Below, piece by piece: positions 1 through 13,427 of a stretch of DNA of 64,000 nt. A model generated the notes under the pieces. That model saw nothing but the letters and a program-made list of their open reading frames with translations. It did no database searches and was not told where the DNA came from. Location: assembly GCF_040581485.1 (NCBI RefSeq), contig NC_090134.1, forward strand, positions 2,666,001 to 2,730,000, written 5' to 3'. The stretch is from Linepithema humile (lineage: Eukaryota; Arthropoda; Insecta; Hymenoptera; Formicidae). A program made the translations under genes and the position numbers. Within the stretch, counting starts at the first letter, position 1; each line of letters starts with the position of its first letter.

Positions 1-733
1 TTAAGTGCCATTACTCGCCTATATCTACCTGCCAAAGCCCTTCCGCGACCTTTGACTTCTCTCCTAAGGAAGGAGATGGAAAGGAGAGAGCAGAGGGAAT
101 TCTAATGTACAAGTCGGCAGTCCGCAAATTCCTGTCGATCTCCGACGCTCTACCTTCGCATTTCTGTCATGATTACAACTTCGATCTTGGGATCTCTTCA
201 ATGCGAAATTGCATGTTTAACGTTGTAACGATAACTAAGATAATTATTAAAAAATTCTATATAACTATAACTATTAACATAACGTTTGTATGATATTTAT
301 AAAATATAAATGTGTTATATAAACATAAAAGATGTGTTTATAAAATGGAAGTAAATTTTGTTAACCTCGTGAACGTTTAATTTATTGCATTTTATATGGA
401 AACACAATAGAATAAATTGGAATAATTTGAATATTTAGTATCTATTGTACAATAATATCTGTAAAAATTTAAATAAATTTAAATTATTCATATAAATCAC
501 GTAAGCTATCTTATAACGGTTGCTTTTTTTCGCGAGCACGTCCGGTAAGCGCGCGACAGCAAGAGTAATTTCCACTGTCTACCGTCTGCGGCTGACTTGA
601 AACGTTACTCCGTAGACGTTACGTTATCGCATGATTATCCCGCAAGAGAGTGACGACCCCGTTATTCAAACATTTGTATTTATAATTCATGTATGCGCCG
701 AAGATAATTTGCCAGTTGCTATTTTACTTGAAA

Positions 734-759
734 ACCGATGAGTGCATTCACTCATCGGT
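734..759. repeat. perfect 11-bp hairpin with 4-base loop
   Basis: ACCGATGAGTG, loop CATT, then CACTCATCGGT. The right arm also begins a second small stem (GGTCA at 757-761 with TGACC at 771-775), so two alternative folds compete. No gene adjoins it. Confidence 0.85.
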
Positions 760-2919
760 CAAGCTTTGCGTGACCAATGCAACAATGTCTATAAGACATG
801 ATTTTTATACAAATCGCCGTTTGATTCTAACGGAATAATATTCTATGTGCTGAATTGTTAATAAAGAAGCGTTTCTATTTACATACGATACAATTTTTAT
901 AAGGAAAGCTTGAATTTTTTCAATAAATAAAAATATATTTATTTTGATAAAATAAAATTTTGATGGAAATTATCTATACTGTTTTTTTACGGGTATATCG
1001 AAGTATTCTTATTCGTACTATTTAACAATTTTTAAGCAATATTTATTTAAGAAAGAAGTAATCAATCTCACTTGTTTAGTCAAATAAGATGTTTTATTTT
1101 TTTACGTAAAAATATTGCACTATGGGATAACGTTTCTCATTATTTATCCTGTCGCATCGAGTAGCATAGATAGTAAACGATCTAAATGAAGTATCTTTAG
1201 ACGTCGCACATGACTGAATATAGCGTGAAGAAGTCAATGTTAAAGACGTCGAGGTGAAATAAATTTATTGTAGTTCGCTTCATGGATTGTCAATTGCACT
1301 TAAGCGGTTTTATCCTTTCAATCTACCGTTTAAACATTCAGTACGATGCTTTGAAAATTTTGCATTATTAATTCCGTTATCTTGATGTATCCAATTCCAA
1401 TGTCGGACTCTATCGACGGAACTAACACTATATTGCAACATAAATTATTCTTGAAGTATGAGCGCTTAGTAATTAAATTTTAATGTATGCGTGTATGAAT
1501 GTATATACCTTCCGCGAAATAGATAATAACATAATAATAACAAGTTGACCTTGTTTCAATAGGATTGAAATATGAATTAATTTTTCAAAAGACATGACGT
1601 TTTGATTTAAAAAATACGACAGAACAATTTCTCTAATTTTGTTTTAGGAAATTTTATAGCAAAAATTATATTCTCAACATTGTGAGCTTTGCAATTCCCT
1701 GCCGGAAATAAAAGATACGATACATGTTAGCACGCCAAGTTGATCTGCGGCGTTCCGTGAGCGCAGTTAAATGGTCATTAGCGAGCAACGCGAGATTGTT
1801 AAAACGCGTCGCGTGATACGATGCAATTATTGCTTACGCAACAAAATGTGGGACACGTAAGAATTTTACCAGAAAACTCATCAGTGAATGCACCAATTTC
1901 AATTCTTTCGGAAACTGCGCCGTGTTTCAAAACTCGATTATATTGAATATCTCTTATTGTGGTTCTCGATACAATTACGGCCATTCACTTCGATTGCCGC
2001 GCGTTATCTGTGCAATAACTTCCAGGTCGTGACTTGGAAGTGAACTTCGCGACAAAGAACACGACGATTTGTCGAAGAAAAGTTAGATTGCGTAGGCATC
2101 GCCGTCTTATGCAACGGCATGTCGTTATTGCGCTACTTTCGCAAATTGCGTTGTATGAAAAAAAGGTTGATAACCTTTCGATATTTTATATCGTATTCGA
2201 CTATGTGCGTAAATATTATGGCGCGCGCACGCTCTATAATATTATTGTTCATTGTTATCCTATCAACTCTTATTGTCGAAGGCAATATTTAATGTCGCGC
2301 GTATATTTCAATCTTTATCTTTCTATAATGATACTTCTCGTTAGAAGGAAACAATTTTAAAAATAGGATGAAAAAATATAATTATATTTTATATGCTTCA
2401 AATTTAACGTTAAAAGAAACATCAATTCTGCAACGCAAGCAGAAGGATCTGTAAATCGTTGCTAAAAGATCAACGATCCATCAATAAGAGAAAAGAATCG
2501 AGCTCATCGAGAGCACCTCGGTCGCTATTATCTGTATGGCGAAGCACAATATCTTGCCATTTATCCGGCATCGTCGTGATCCAGGTTCTTATTTATCCCT
2601 TCACCGCGCGGATCCCCTCGCCGTGCCGTCCAATTACATCGCTCGCTGATCGATTTATTGCGTTTCGCGAATTCGCTCGCGGACGACCGGCCCCGTCCGT
2701 ACGATTTACGGTATCGTTTGCGCCGCGAATCGCTATCTCGCTCTTCGCACCGATAATTGGCCCGCTTCTCACCTCGCTTCAATGCTAAAGTGCACCTAAT
2801 GACTCTTCGCTCTCAATGCTTCGTGGGATCACGGTTAGCGAGTCAGTTTCCTTGACAATCCGATTAGCATCATAAATTATTCTCTAATCGAAGAAATATA
2901 GAAAGATTGATACTATAAA

Positions 2920-2958
2920 CGATGTTAAACTTGTTCCAAAGAACAAAGTATAACATCG
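2920..2958. repeat. imperfect hairpin, 17-18 base arms
   Basis: Arms 2920-2936 and 2941-2958 pair with a 4-base loop and two small bulges (CGATGTTA at the base, GTTC at the top). No gene context. Confidence 0.7.
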
Positions 2959-4353
2959 ATTTCATCACAGATTTATGGCATATACATATATCTGTATAAA
3001 TTATTTAATTTTGTTATGAGATTTTTATAATTATTGTATTAATTATTAGAAAACAAAAACAAAATTGGCCAGCACGTACAATAGCGTTTTATAGCAGTCA
3101 ACACTATTCTCTACTGGGTGCACTTCGCGTAAGGAAAACGTTCTTTTCTGTTCCCTTTGAGAGAACACTTCCGTGCGCCACGTCGTTACGTTCTCGAGTG
3201 GCTGGTTGCTCGATTTGGGTGTTTGAAAGAGTCGGTTGGTCGGTCGGCCGATGAGACAGAGCGCCGAGGCCACCGAAGCACAATATGAACAATACGGAAT
3301 CTAGTCGGGACACGTCAGAACTTGTCTCAGGTCCTTGGGTGCGGTGCTGACTGACGCTTCAAAGTGCGTGCCTTGCCGTCGTATCTCCCCGAATAACTTG
3401 ACGGTGCCGTTAAAAGGCCTCGCCTTTGTCTCCGCTACGACGGCTTCGTTTCAAGAGAGAAAAGTCCGCGAACAAACCATTTAACACGGCCATGTTAACC
3501 GACTCTCTTATCGCGACTTAACTTCGAAACTATAATCGACACCCGCATTGCGGAACGGCGAACCACGTTACGGTATCATTTAGCGGCTTTGCTCCATAAT
3601 TAGTTACAGAGTAATTAGAACAAAATTTATTGCATTTATTTCCGGCAACCAAACAATTCCGAGCCAGCTTTATTCACAGTTAATTTGCGCAGATTCCATT
3701 TGTAATCGTGCTAAATATGAATTCATAATAAAATTATTACTTCCTATTATTGTTATCATTTATTATATATCACTTATTATTATATTTTATTATACCATTT
3801 TTATTCATTATTCTTGTATATAATTTATATTGAAGATTTTTCATAATTTCATAACACATAACTTTCCTTTTTAGCTATTTAAAACGATTGCAACAAATTT
3901 CTCAAATATTTTGTAATATCCATTATAATATTAACAATACTAATCAATTTACAAAAGTATACTATAATATTATAATAGTATTAATTTTAATAATATTAAT
4001 ACCAATTAATACTAAATAACCAAATACTGATTATTCAAAATGCATCATTATGCGTGGGAGATATGTTTATCAAGATACCAGATTAATTTACCGGAAGCCG
4101 AACCATGATCATGACCATACCACATTATTACGCACATCAACGCACGCGTATTCGTACCCACCCTACGCTCATCCATACGGAAACGTGTAATGCCGACTTA
4201 ATTGATGAGCAATTACATAATTGTCGTTGATCTTTCCGTGATCATTGTTACGTGCGTCTTTCCTGCGCGACCGTGCACAGACGTGCATACGCATGCTTTA
4301 AAACGGTGAATGGAGACTGGCGTCTACATTCAGCACACCTACATTCTAACATT

Positions 4354-4375
4354 TCTCTCTCTCTCTCTCTCTCTT
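4354..4375. repeat. (TC)n microsatellite
   Basis: About 10 TC units. It makes pseudo-reading frames of Ser-Leu or Arg-Glu on the two strands. Confidence 0.95.
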
Positions 4376-6456
4376 TCTCAATACTTTCCGTTTCCATATC
4401 GTTGAAGCCTAGCAGCCTCAGTTTTGCCATGCAAACGTTTATAGTTTGCTTATCGGATTTTATCCGCTCGAGCACTTTCTCATTTACGACGGACGCTTGC
4501 AACAGGCAATTAAGCATAGTGCGAGAATGGTGACAGGTAATTTTCGTTGCGAGAGGAATTTTCTGAATGGACTTTTGTCGAGGACGAATTTTTTCTACGG
4601 GGAGATAAGATCGAGCCGCGATGTGATTTAACGAACGCTATCATAAATGAGTTGTTGCTTTCTTTAGGCAACAATGGACGCATCCAGCGGCTATGAATAT
4701 GATTGTGATCGCAGCGTTGGGTGGAGCAATCGATGAAGATGAGTAATCTTAATTTAGCGCTCTTCTCTCCAGGTGCGGCACGCAATAGTATAATATTATA
4801 CGTGGAAGATTGTGCTGACATCAGGATGTAAAAGTTTCACTTCCATCTAGATATTTATAATAAGCTAGCTGCTTGTGATAAGACGCGTTTAATAAAAAAA
4901 AATACAAAATATTTAAATATAATAAAAATGAATAAAATAAATAATAATTTAAAATAATCTTTCACATTCTGTGCATTTTTGTAAATTTTAATGTCTCTTT
5001 TTATACTTCAAATTATTATGTTAAATGTTTATTCTATTATTTTCCATTATTTCATCTGTTTATTTTATAATTTCATTATTACTCTTTGTGACGAGGAGAT
5101 TGTAAATCACTGACGTAAAAATCACTGAATTCGTAAAAACGTGCTGTATTATATGTGGCGAAAACCATAACAGGAAAGTCAAATCTCGTGAGTTTTAATA
5201 TTTACGTCAGTGGGCGGAGTACTGCGGCGTCTGCGGTATCTTTTTTCTTGTATACCCTCTCTAAAAAAGCCTGCAGCGCCAGGTGCATCCGAAAATCGCA
5301 TGTCTCTTCCTGTCATTCACGGTTTTTGCTGTTATTGGATTTAATGTGTTACTATGAATTGTCCAAGAAAACTTGTAAAAATTCGATAAAGAAGCGACAT
5401 TTTAGCTTTCTGAATGTTTCAATATTTATTTGAACTCGGACTTCCAATTATTCTTAATGAATATATGTCTATTTTGTGCATTATATGTTATAGAAAGAAA
5501 TAAATCTGTAATTATCTGTTGCGCGTTGAAATCGATTTTAAGAAAAACGTTACACGCGAGACCGCAGGTGATTGTGTCAACGTCGGACAACAACCGCACA
5601 CGCAGATGCACGTATCTATGTGTGCGCGGGTTATCAGGTGTTTCCCACAAGCAACGGACTAAATGCACCTGCTGCCAGGTAAGCGCGGAATGAAGTCAAC
5701 GTACGCCGCCGCCGCCGAGCGCTCTGCTTGCATTCAGATTTCGCCGACAACAATACAAAGCTGTTATGTAAAGTGAAACTAAATAGCCTTTATCGCGAAT
5801 CAAAGAAATGGCAATCAAAGCGTAAAAATGGACTCGTTATATTCGAATTTTTAGACGATATAATGTCGGAAAGTTTGACAAATGAGAAGTGGAATAATTT
5901 TCTTAAAAATCGAGAGTGATTATTTTCACTGAAAAATATAAAGGAAAACGCGCAAGATAAATCTTTCTATGAGAACGTTTGAATTTAGCGAACATTTTTG
6001 TAACCAAAAATACTAACTAAACTACTATAATTCTATATGATTGCTGATACCAATTAAATATTCTATAAAATAGAATATTTTAGAAATCACGATAGTTAAA
6101 CGGGCTCGTATGCAACAAATGGTATAACAAACATAGTTTAACGTTCGATTGAGACTGCCATGCTTTATTCATAGTGCGTACACGTACTATCAATATGTGG
6201 GTACACTCATTTCGAATGCGCAAAGGGTATCGGCCGAATGCATCGTGGAATTTCATTACTCCGATCCGCCGAAGTAGTTATGGCAACATTACGGAATTTT
6301 GTATTCGTAATTTTCATAATTTGGACTGTAAGTGTTTGGTGCAGATGAATGACGCAGGAATTATGGGAAATTATTGGGAAAAGAGAGAAACGCAAGAGAC
6401 CGACGCGTAATACTGAGCGCATGCAAACTACCCGGCAAGATGTCAATAACCTTCGC

Positions 6457-6484
6457 CATCGTCGTCGTCGCCGCCGTCGTCGCG
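6457..6484. repeat. (CGT/CGC)n impure trinucleotide repeat
   Basis: Short CGTCGTCGTCGCCGCCGTCG-type run, which makes artefactual poly-Arg frames on both strands. Confidence 0.85.
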
Positions 6485-6844
6485 TGATCAAACCTGCCCC
6501 TCCTGGTCCCCGCCGGTCCCCCTTTCGGCCTATCCGACTACCCTCGGCCACCCTCGGTTCGCGGCAACCGTTCGTTTATACATGTGCGGCAGAAGCTCGC
6601 CTGACCACTCGTGCAATCGAACGGAAGAGGTTTGCTTCGACGGAAACAAAAGGTCGTTGCGAAAATTTGATGAAGAAATTTATGTTAATTATTGAGAGAA
6701 GAAAAAAATAGATTGGCAGGCATATACTTAGATAGATTTTATTCAATTCTAAGAAAAAAACCCGTTGGAGCAGAATGTCACATAAGATTTTACTGTTAGA
6801 TTATAAAAATTACGACGAGATCGTAAAAGAGTTTTTTATCACAG

Positions 6845-6849
<5 letters not shown>

Positions 6850-6877
<28 letters not shown>
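6850..6877. repeat. (AG)n microsatellite
   Basis: About 13-14 AG units. Read as protein it gives an artefactual Arg-Glu run. Confidence 0.95.
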
Positions 6878-9800
6878 AATTTAATTTACATTCCTTTCTA
6901 ATTATCCATATTTTTCAAGAATCTGCATTAACTAAAGATATGATTTTCCAAGTCATTAAATTTATTAAAAGTGAATGAATGAAATGGGAAGAGTAATTCT
7001 CATCCTTGGAGGTTATTATGAATAAAGAGATTATTTTCCGGCAAACAGAAGAGTCAATGAAGCGGTGGGAGCGAGCGAAAGTGAATCAGGAAGGGCGAGT
7101 CGGTTCTCCACATGTGAAGAGAGCCGCCGCGAGTTCAAACGGGGTTCGAACGAGCACAAGGTGTCACAGGGGAGCGGCGTATTGTTCGCCATCGACGAAG
7201 AGCGGTCATACGTTCGCCGTTGATGTGCCCTGCCCCTCCCTTGGGATCGAAACTCTAATTCGCCGTAAATGAAGTGTTTTTAACCACGACAATACGCTTA
7301 TGGCGCGACGCATTCCGAATACGTTTCGTGACGTCTCTGCGTCGTCCCCTTCGAACTTTCGCTTCGTTCCCATCACCCCCTCGATCGGAAACGGGGTGCA
7401 TATAATTCGTAAGCGAACGTAATTACTGCACGTGCCGACCCACATTCGCGAAGTTCCACTTTCGGATTGTAGTCGGTGAATTATGCGTATATGTGCACGT
7501 GCCGCGAATTGTTGAGAAATTCTGCGCAGGTGGATATGTTAATATTGTCAGGTTGTTAAAATAGCGAATTTGGCTGATGTATAAAAATAAAATGAAAAAA
7601 ATAATAAGAAGGTAAAGAAAAATTGTAATTAAAAGTTACGAGTCTCGAAGCGCACCGGTGAAAAATAAATTTACATTGGAGAAAAATTTCTCTCGCTGCG
7701 ACGCGCGATGAAGTGCACATGCGGCGAATCAAAATCATTTTTGGCACTGTAATCTTGGTCGCACGGTATAGCCGAGCCGTAAATCTCGATCGACGACCAT
7801 GCAATACCGTATTCCGCCATCTCGCGAATATCATTTCGGTACGGCGAGTGCCGCAAGACATTCCTACGTGCCTGAAATTTCATATCGCGAGCCTGTCGAC
7901 CCCGTCCTCCTCTTGGCTCGGGCCACGTCTGGTGAGCCGCGGGGGGTCTACCCTTGTCGCGAAGTTCATCGGAGCATAACTCTTTACTTTTCAGAGCATA
8001 CACATCGACAACGTCGCGTCGCCGTTGACAAAGCATCGTGATTATCGACATCGGCGATTATCACGTCTGTTCGTTCACACAGTTCGCCGCACCTGGTCCC
8101 CCCGCAATTAACAGATTTAACAGATTCCGCAGATGGCTATTGTCATCGATTTAATCGGTTCGGGAAACATGAGTGTGTAATGTTAAAACGAAAATCACTT
8201 TAATTTGAAACAGATTTTTCTGCTCATTCATTTCTGCCCTTTGAAGATTATTGTTATAGATGAATGGTTGCGTATCATAGATACTCGGTTTACAATTTCT
8301 AATATTTGAATGATTCAAACCACCGTTTAATTGAATATTTAAGACTGTCACTTGTAACAATTTAAGCGTTCAATTTTTTCAACGCAGAATAAATATGCCT
8401 TTATTAAAATTTATGCGAAATCAGTTTGTATTTTATAGAAGGATAGTCTCTCCTAAAGTTTTATATAAACTTTATGACATTTTTTCAATAAGAGCGAGCG
8501 GTTATTTGTTTCGTTACAATCCGCGCACCAGACGGCACGCCACATGTCGAAGATGGTTTCAAGTGCGACGCTATAGAACTCGGTTGTCTGTACGAGCAGT
8601 TACCCTTTATTTTGATATCAATGCAATCACGTGGGATGCCACCGGCTGCAATATATGCTGCACGTGTAGTTAGAATTAGGGTTACGGTTGCCCTTGTGTC
8701 CTTTTCAATGTATAAAATGTATTCTTTTTCGACCCTCAGAACAGGCGTATCATGTAGGTTGTACGCGTCGAAAATAGAGCATTCATATACTGTTCATCCC
8801 GCCGGCAAAAGTAAAGTGCAATTTATTCGCAATGTTTAAAACACCTTCGTATCGTATATAATTATAAAAAGTAATATTAAAATCATCAAGTTTGTCGCGA
8901 TAGCATTTTTCCACTCTATTTACATCCATATTAAATCAGATAGTGTGTAAAATTAGATTTAGCAGAAGCCAGCCCAACTAAATGTTACAATAGTTTTCAT
9001 TTAAAACTACTTTAAATTCTAGAATCTGTCTGATTCAGTCTGTATCATTCTAATTTACAGAAATATTATCCCATCGAGTTGTATTAATTTTTTATCTCTA
9101 TTGGTAGATTTTTTATCCAACTTTCTCTTAAGTTTAATAGCGAATAAATTGCAATAGCGAATTGGCGGAAATCACAGATGAGGCATGGAAGACTGTACTC
9201 GACGGATGTTGCCGCGAGCATCCTGCAAAAAAGAGGAGGAGATGCTGCCGCATTATCCGGACGTGCACCCCGCGATGGATACGCGCGCGTTAAGCGGGGT
9301 TGCCCCCCCGCCATACGTATATGTCGCACTTGAGCATTATGCACGGCTATTCAGGTAGGAAAACACGGACAGATGTTGGATATAGTTCGTCTCTAGAAGC
9401 GTCGATGGCAGTCTGACTGAGAGCCAAAAGCGCGCAGTTGCGGTTTTCGGGGGCAAGCGCGCGCTCGTATGAAAGGGCGCCAAATTGCCGATGAATGGAC
9501 GCCGAATTATGCCCGTCGTTTTTGTTTCCCTCGAACTGCAATCGTTCGATATTTGCTGGAAAAATTTAATTCGCCGTTCGCGCATAAAGCGTCTGGATTT
9601 GCGCATTTTGAACCGCGCTTTTGTCATCAAACACTTTTGCACAAATGGCTCGATATGAATATAATTATGCGTCCATTTAATCTTTTCGCACAATTGAATC
9701 TAAATAACTATTGCGAAGCTATTCTTCTGGAATTGATGAATGCATATATTGTGTACATTACATTATGATAAATGTAATCACATAATTACATTTGCCTGAC

Positions 9801-12724
9801 TGAAAATAATTTATTATCTGTACTTAGCAATGTTCTAATTAGCGGCAATTGAGCGATAACTGCTTGATAACCATTATTTGCGCTTTATAATATTTCAATT
9901 AACCATATTTGAGCAATAACGAGAGTGATCTAATTGAGATTGCATGAATTATTACATCTCTCGTCTAGATGAGACTAGACGGTAGACAAAGTATCGTTTG
10001 TTTCAGATCATATTCTAAGAATCGTATTCTAAGAACCGACTTCTCAGATTACGACACTTCTTACGATTAAGCATCGACCACTCCCGGAGCGAATAAGTAG
10101 AGTCTTGACGTTATCTTAGACGTTAACGAATTTTTATCCTCCTACAGTGTTGTTTATGTCAAACCGCAAGGTTAAAAAAAAAACCGAAAGCCGTGAAATT
10201 ACATACGTTCCGATGAAGATGAAGTCAAGTTAGGGGCAAAACCACGGAAAATAGCGAACGAAGGATAAATCATCTCTCTTGTATAAACCGCAAATGGTGC
10301 TTTGCACACAAAGTAAAGAAAATAAATTCTCCACCAGCATCATGAACAGCAAAATGCAAATCAGATTGCACTTCTGTTCTCGAGCAAAATAATATTGGAG
10401 TAAGCGCACAAAACTTGATCCAGTGAGACACCGTATCGCGCAGGGTTTCATGTGTCATATTTCATTTGTCAACGAATCGCCAGCAGAGCAGGTCACTGCC
10501 TTGCGCGATAGAAAATTTGTCTTTTTTACTGCACATAAAATCTTATTCACGTTGTCATAAAAAATGGTTCTAAAGTTAATTCTTAAAATTGGCAACAATA
10601 AGCAATCTTTTGAGACAAATTGTAAAATGATAAATTGTTTTGCAGAATATTTTTGCGCAAATTAAATTATTAGAGTAACGTGTTGAAATATATTATGTTG
10701 TTAGTTCTATATTAATTAATCGATTAATTATTAATATCAATAGTTACGATTGATGGATTATAAAAGAGGAAAGATACGTTGACCTTAATGCTGCAATACA
10801 GTCATGAGAAACCTTGATAACATATAGCGTGTAAAGCGAGCGCACCCACTTGGGTCCATGCTATCCCAAGATTTCCTCGCTTTCACAGCAAACACACACG
10901 AACCGTGGATTTATAAATCAGGATTGTCGTGAGCTTAGATTAGGGAGTCTTAAGAGGATTAGAAAAGACCATCCTAATCGGACTACCGGATACGAAGAGC
11001 ACCCCTTCTTCCTCGACTCAAATGGGATCTTATCCGTTTTTTCTGACATGCGCGTGAAAGTGATAATAGAAGTAGTCACAAAAAATGGCATATCTCAGAA
11101 AAGGGAAAACATGTATCATCATCTTTCGTCGATTTAATCTTTTGACATTACTAGAAGAATATTGATTATTTAGATGTCATTTTAAAAGATTGCGCGAAGT
11201 TTTTGAAGAGAGAGAGAAATATCTAAAGTGCGTTATATATCGATTAATATCCATTCTATAGCAAATATATCTATAGCAAGAGGAGGATATTTCGGACGAA
11301 ACAACGCTAATGTTAGGCTTTGACCGAACTATGAATAGAGTAATAGGAAATAGTCGTTGTGGAGTAGGCCATTCTATCTCGTGCTTTTACCGAAATATCA
11401 CCTGGACGACATCCAGATGAGAGTTACGTCGGGAATAATTAGAAAATTGTTTTTGCAAGAATAGCGCGTATCGCTATATCACGATTAATAAAATTATAAA
11501 ACACACACGATAATGTTCACGTACGCTGCAATAAACGTTTGCGTACCGAGAGTTAAGTGTTGCCGACATAAACGGACGCATTTACGAGTATCATGCTAAC
11601 TGCACGATGAAGCACGAGCACGTCAGTAAGAACATTACACACACACGCATCACATTTACGTCATGCCATTCGCGTTTACCAGTATTGCAAACGGTAGCAC
11701 TTCGCCTCTATAACGCTTCTCTAATTCGCCGACGCGACGTGACACTTAATACACGCGGTGTAATAGCGCGCTCGCGCGCACTATTACGGCACACAGAGAC
11801 CGGTCCGGCTTATCGCTTCTGCATGCAAATGTCGGTAAACATGGAAGTTATTCTAGGACGCGTACCAGATTAATTTCGCAGATATCGCACTAATAGTGGT
11901 CACGCCGTGCTTCGCCGCGGCGCGAGCTTCACTCCGCAATCTCTTTACCATCCATTACGCTATATCGACCCTACCTACGACCGCGCCGCGAATCATTAAC
12001 GTCGTCCGTCGCTGAAAACGCGGTGTGGAAGTATCCGGAGAAAGTATCTTCTTCTACTTTGCTTTTTCCACTCCCTTCCGACTGAGATATATTAACGTTG
12101 ATAAGTTTAACACTCGAATTTTATGTAATTAATTTCTTTCGTGAACAAATTTTTTTCATAAAAATTATATTTCTGGTATAACAAAAAATGTATATATTGA
12201 GAACTTGTGGAATTTTTAATTTTTTTCAATTTAATAACTTTTATTAACATCATATATAAATTACATGTATGCAGAAGCTACATATTATATTTCACTATTA
12301 GTTTAATTATCTGCGTAATTTAATATCCTATATTTTAGCGAGCCATTTGATACATATTCGCGTAAGTCCATACAACGGTCTTTTTGCCGGTAATTTCGAC
12401 GTCGTCTAATTATCCACGTTATATATTGTAACCGAAACTGCAGACTTCCCTTTTTTTTATCAACGTCAACGATCGGCTCGCATTTCAGCCTAGTAGGAAG
12501 CTTTACGACGGCTTCTCTTTCCGGGATCGAAGTGCATGTACACCCACCTCTTCATTCCATTCCCACAATGCAGTAATCGTCAATGTTTGTTCGATGAGCG
12601 ATTGGAGGATCAAACGAAGAATCTGGAGAGTTCAGATCGTGCAAATAAATGATTACCTTTCCCGAGCGATATATCTTGATCTCGATATGTAAAATAATTT
12701 TCCTCGTTAGATTCAGAATATTAG

Positions 12725-13132
12725 TTTTGTTTAATTTTTACTCAGTATTCTATCTTTTTATAGAAGTTAGTATTTTACAATGTATGTTGACTGAAATTTT
12801 ATAACAGAAAAAGGAAATTGGGTATTAGATTGATCAGAATTTCGAATTTCAACCATATAAATATATAATTTATATGGTAGATTAAAAAGTTCCTTCGAAT
12901 TTTCCAATCAAAATGAAATTCGAATTTCTGATCAATCTAATACCTAATATAAATATATAATTTATATGGTTGATTAAAAAGTTGCTTCGAATTTTCCGAT
13001 CAAAATGAAATTCGAATTTCTGATCAATCTAATACCTAATTTCCTTTTTCTGTTATAAAATTTCAGTCAACATACATTGTAAAATACTAACTTCTGTAAA
13101 AAGATAGAATACTGAGTAAAAATTAAACAAAA
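12725..13132. mobile_element. 408-bp foldback (long inverted repeat) element, MITE-like
   Basis: The left arm 12725-12851 and right arm 13006-13132 are reverse complements over 127 bp with three mismatches by eye, which indicates a recent origin. The centre contains a 92-bp tandem duplication (copies starting at 12855 and 12947), each opening with the self-palindromic ATATAAATATATAATTTATAT. Arms start TTTTGTTTAATTTTTACTCAG. TTA lies close to both outer ends (12721-12723 and 13133-13135), which could be a target duplication. There is no open reading frame, so it is non-autonomous. The mobilising family cannot be named from this copy. Confidence 0.85.
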
Positions 13133-13400
13133 TTAATTTAAATTTTCCTATGTTATATTATGATAGTACTGAACGATATATCGATATATAAATACATTGA
13201 AGGGCTACGTATTCGAAGGCAATTACGCTTGTGAAGAGAAAAATAATGTTATTTCGCGATACGTTCTCGATTTCTTCATCCCGCATCTAGCTGCAGCTGC
13301 TGTGAATTCGCTACACTCTCAGCAACGACAAATGAAAATAAATCGTCCGTAGCTAACGCGCTTTCTAACCACCCACTTCTTTCATTATTTCGGTTCCATG

Positions 13401-13427
13401 CATCATCATCATCATCATCATCATCAT
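13401..13427. repeat. (CAT)n microsatellite, 9 units
   Basis: Nine CAT units follow CCATG. They produce a spurious Met-poly-His reading frame of 89 codons that I do not accept as a gene. Confidence 0.95.

Larger units (their letters stand above)
1..12724. other. no supported gene; AT-rich sequence with GC islands
   Basis: Apart from the repeats listed separately, I see no coding gene or RNA gene. GC-richer islands lie at about 2,460-2,860, 3,080-3,600, 7,040-7,450, 7,680-8,130 and 11,580-12,030. The open frames in them are short, overlap on both strands and lack recognisable domains. Exons without an internal start codon could be missed by eye. Confidence 0.6.

Noticed and set aside
6207..6711. 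Arg-rich frames on both strands
   Set aside because: Caused by an impure CGT/CGC repeat; both strands open over the same span.
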